Below, piece by piece: positions 6,292 through 6,738 of a stretch of 6,738 nt of DNA. The position numbers were made by a program, and so were the translations under genes. Positions within the stretch are counted from its first letter, which is position 1. Every line of letters begins with the position of its first letter. Source of the stretch: Actinomycetota bacterium (GTDB taxonomy: Bacteria; Actinomycetota; Thermoleophilia; Gaiellales; Gaiellaceae). Under the pieces are notes generated by a model, which was not told where the DNA came from, ran no database searches, and saw only the letters and a list, made by a program, of their open reading frames with translations. The stretch covers positions 1-6,738 of the forward strand of contig VAYE01000092.1 in the NCBI GenBank assembly GCA_005883235.1, read 5' to 3'.

Positions 6292-6738
6292 AGCACGAGC
6301 ATGGCGTCGCCGAAGGAGTAGAAGCGGTAGCGCTCGCGAATCGCCTCCGCATAGAGCTCTCGGGTCTCCTCGATGCCGGCGAACGCCATGACGAGCGCGA
6401 GGAGCGTCGAGCGCGGAAGGTGGAAGTTCGTGACCAGCGCGCCGACGCGGCGGAACTCGAAGCCGGGGGTCACGAAGAGGTCGGTCCTGCCCTTGAGGGG
6501 AGCGCCGCGGGCGAGCGTCTCCAGCACGCGGACGGTCGTCGTGCCCACGGCGACCACCCGCGACGCGGCGGCGATCCGCTCCCACGCGGCCGGCTCGACC
6601 GCGTACCGCTCCCCGTGGAGGACGTGGTCGTCGAGATCGTCGACCGCGAGCGGCCGGAACGTGTCGAGGCCGATGTGGAGCGTGACGCGCTCGACGTCGA
6701 GCCGCGCGAGGAGCTCAGGGGTGAAATGCAGGCCGGCG
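6288..6738 (-). CDS. queA: S-adenosylmethionine:tRNA ribosyltransferase-isomerase, C-terminal part, cut by right edge
   Basis: The last 149 residues of QueA, which transfers and isomerises the ribosyl group of S-adenosylmethionine onto preQ1-modified tRNA to give epoxyqueuosine. That is the step after Tgt. Visible family blocks are AGLHFTPELL at the window edge, VTLHIGLDTFRPL, VVAVGTTTVRVLE, a DLFVTPGFEF segment, ALVTNFHLPRSTLLALVMAFAG, and the C-terminal YRFYSFGDAMLVL. Full-length homologues are around 340-360 residues, so roughly the first 200 lie outside the window. The usual HVGLGTF appears here as HIGLDTF, a Gly to Asp change. The stop codon TGA overlaps the GTG of tgt in GTGA. Confidence 0.96.
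   Translation of the reverse strand, partial: AGLHFTPELLARLDVERVTLHIGLDTFRPLAVDDLDDHVLHGERYAVEPAAWERIAAASRVVAVGTTTVRVLETLARGAPLKGRTDLFVTPGFEFRRVGALVTNFHLPRSTLLALVMAFAGIEETRELYAEAIRERYRFYSFGDAMLVL

Noticed and set aside
6292..6585. N-terminal extension of the tgt frame into queA
   Set aside because: The region encodes conserved QueA residues in another frame. Tgt homologues begin at the GTG at 6291.

Overview
The window is an ordinary-looking stretch of a high-GC bacterial chromosome with almost no non-coding DNA. The base composition, the frequent GTG starts, and two genes that start without a Shine-Dalgarno sequence point to an actinobacterium. The fused SecDF and the phasin-like gene beside it make a deep-branching class such as Thermoleophilia (Gaiellales/Solirubrobacterales type) my best guess. 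That placement is inference; no rRNA or marker in the window settles it.

From the right edge leftwards on the minus strand runs a compact operon: queA (C-terminal part only), tgt, yajC, secDF, and a small phasin-like coiled-coil gene. The queA/tgt and tgt/yajC junctions are both 4-base GTGA overlaps. A 15-base gap separates yajC from secDF, and the phasin-like gene overlaps the end of secDF by 17 bases. This is the widespread queA-tgt-yajC-secD-secF cluster with secD and secF joined into one 904-codon gene. The first two products make the queuosine modification of tRNA anticodons. The next two are accessory parts of the Sec translocon.

The left third holds one plus-strand gene, a probably exported sorbosone/glucose-dehydrogenase-like six-bladed beta-propeller that keeps the catalytic His. 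It converges on the phasin-like gene with an 11-base overlap of 3' ends. It diverges from a minus-strand ABC1/UbiB (AarF) kinase-like gene with only 9 bases between the two ATG codons. The kinase gene runs off the left edge, so its C-terminal half is missing.

No tRNA, rRNA, riboswitch, CRISPR array, insertion sequence, attachment site or convincing terminator was seen. No stretch over 300 bases lacks a gene; the longest non-coding gap is 15 bases. I found no undescribed system. The points worth a second look are the packing around the plus-strand gene, the SecDF fusion with a paired-Cys segment, the phasin-like gene tied to secDF, and a changed residue in the substrate pocket of Tgt.
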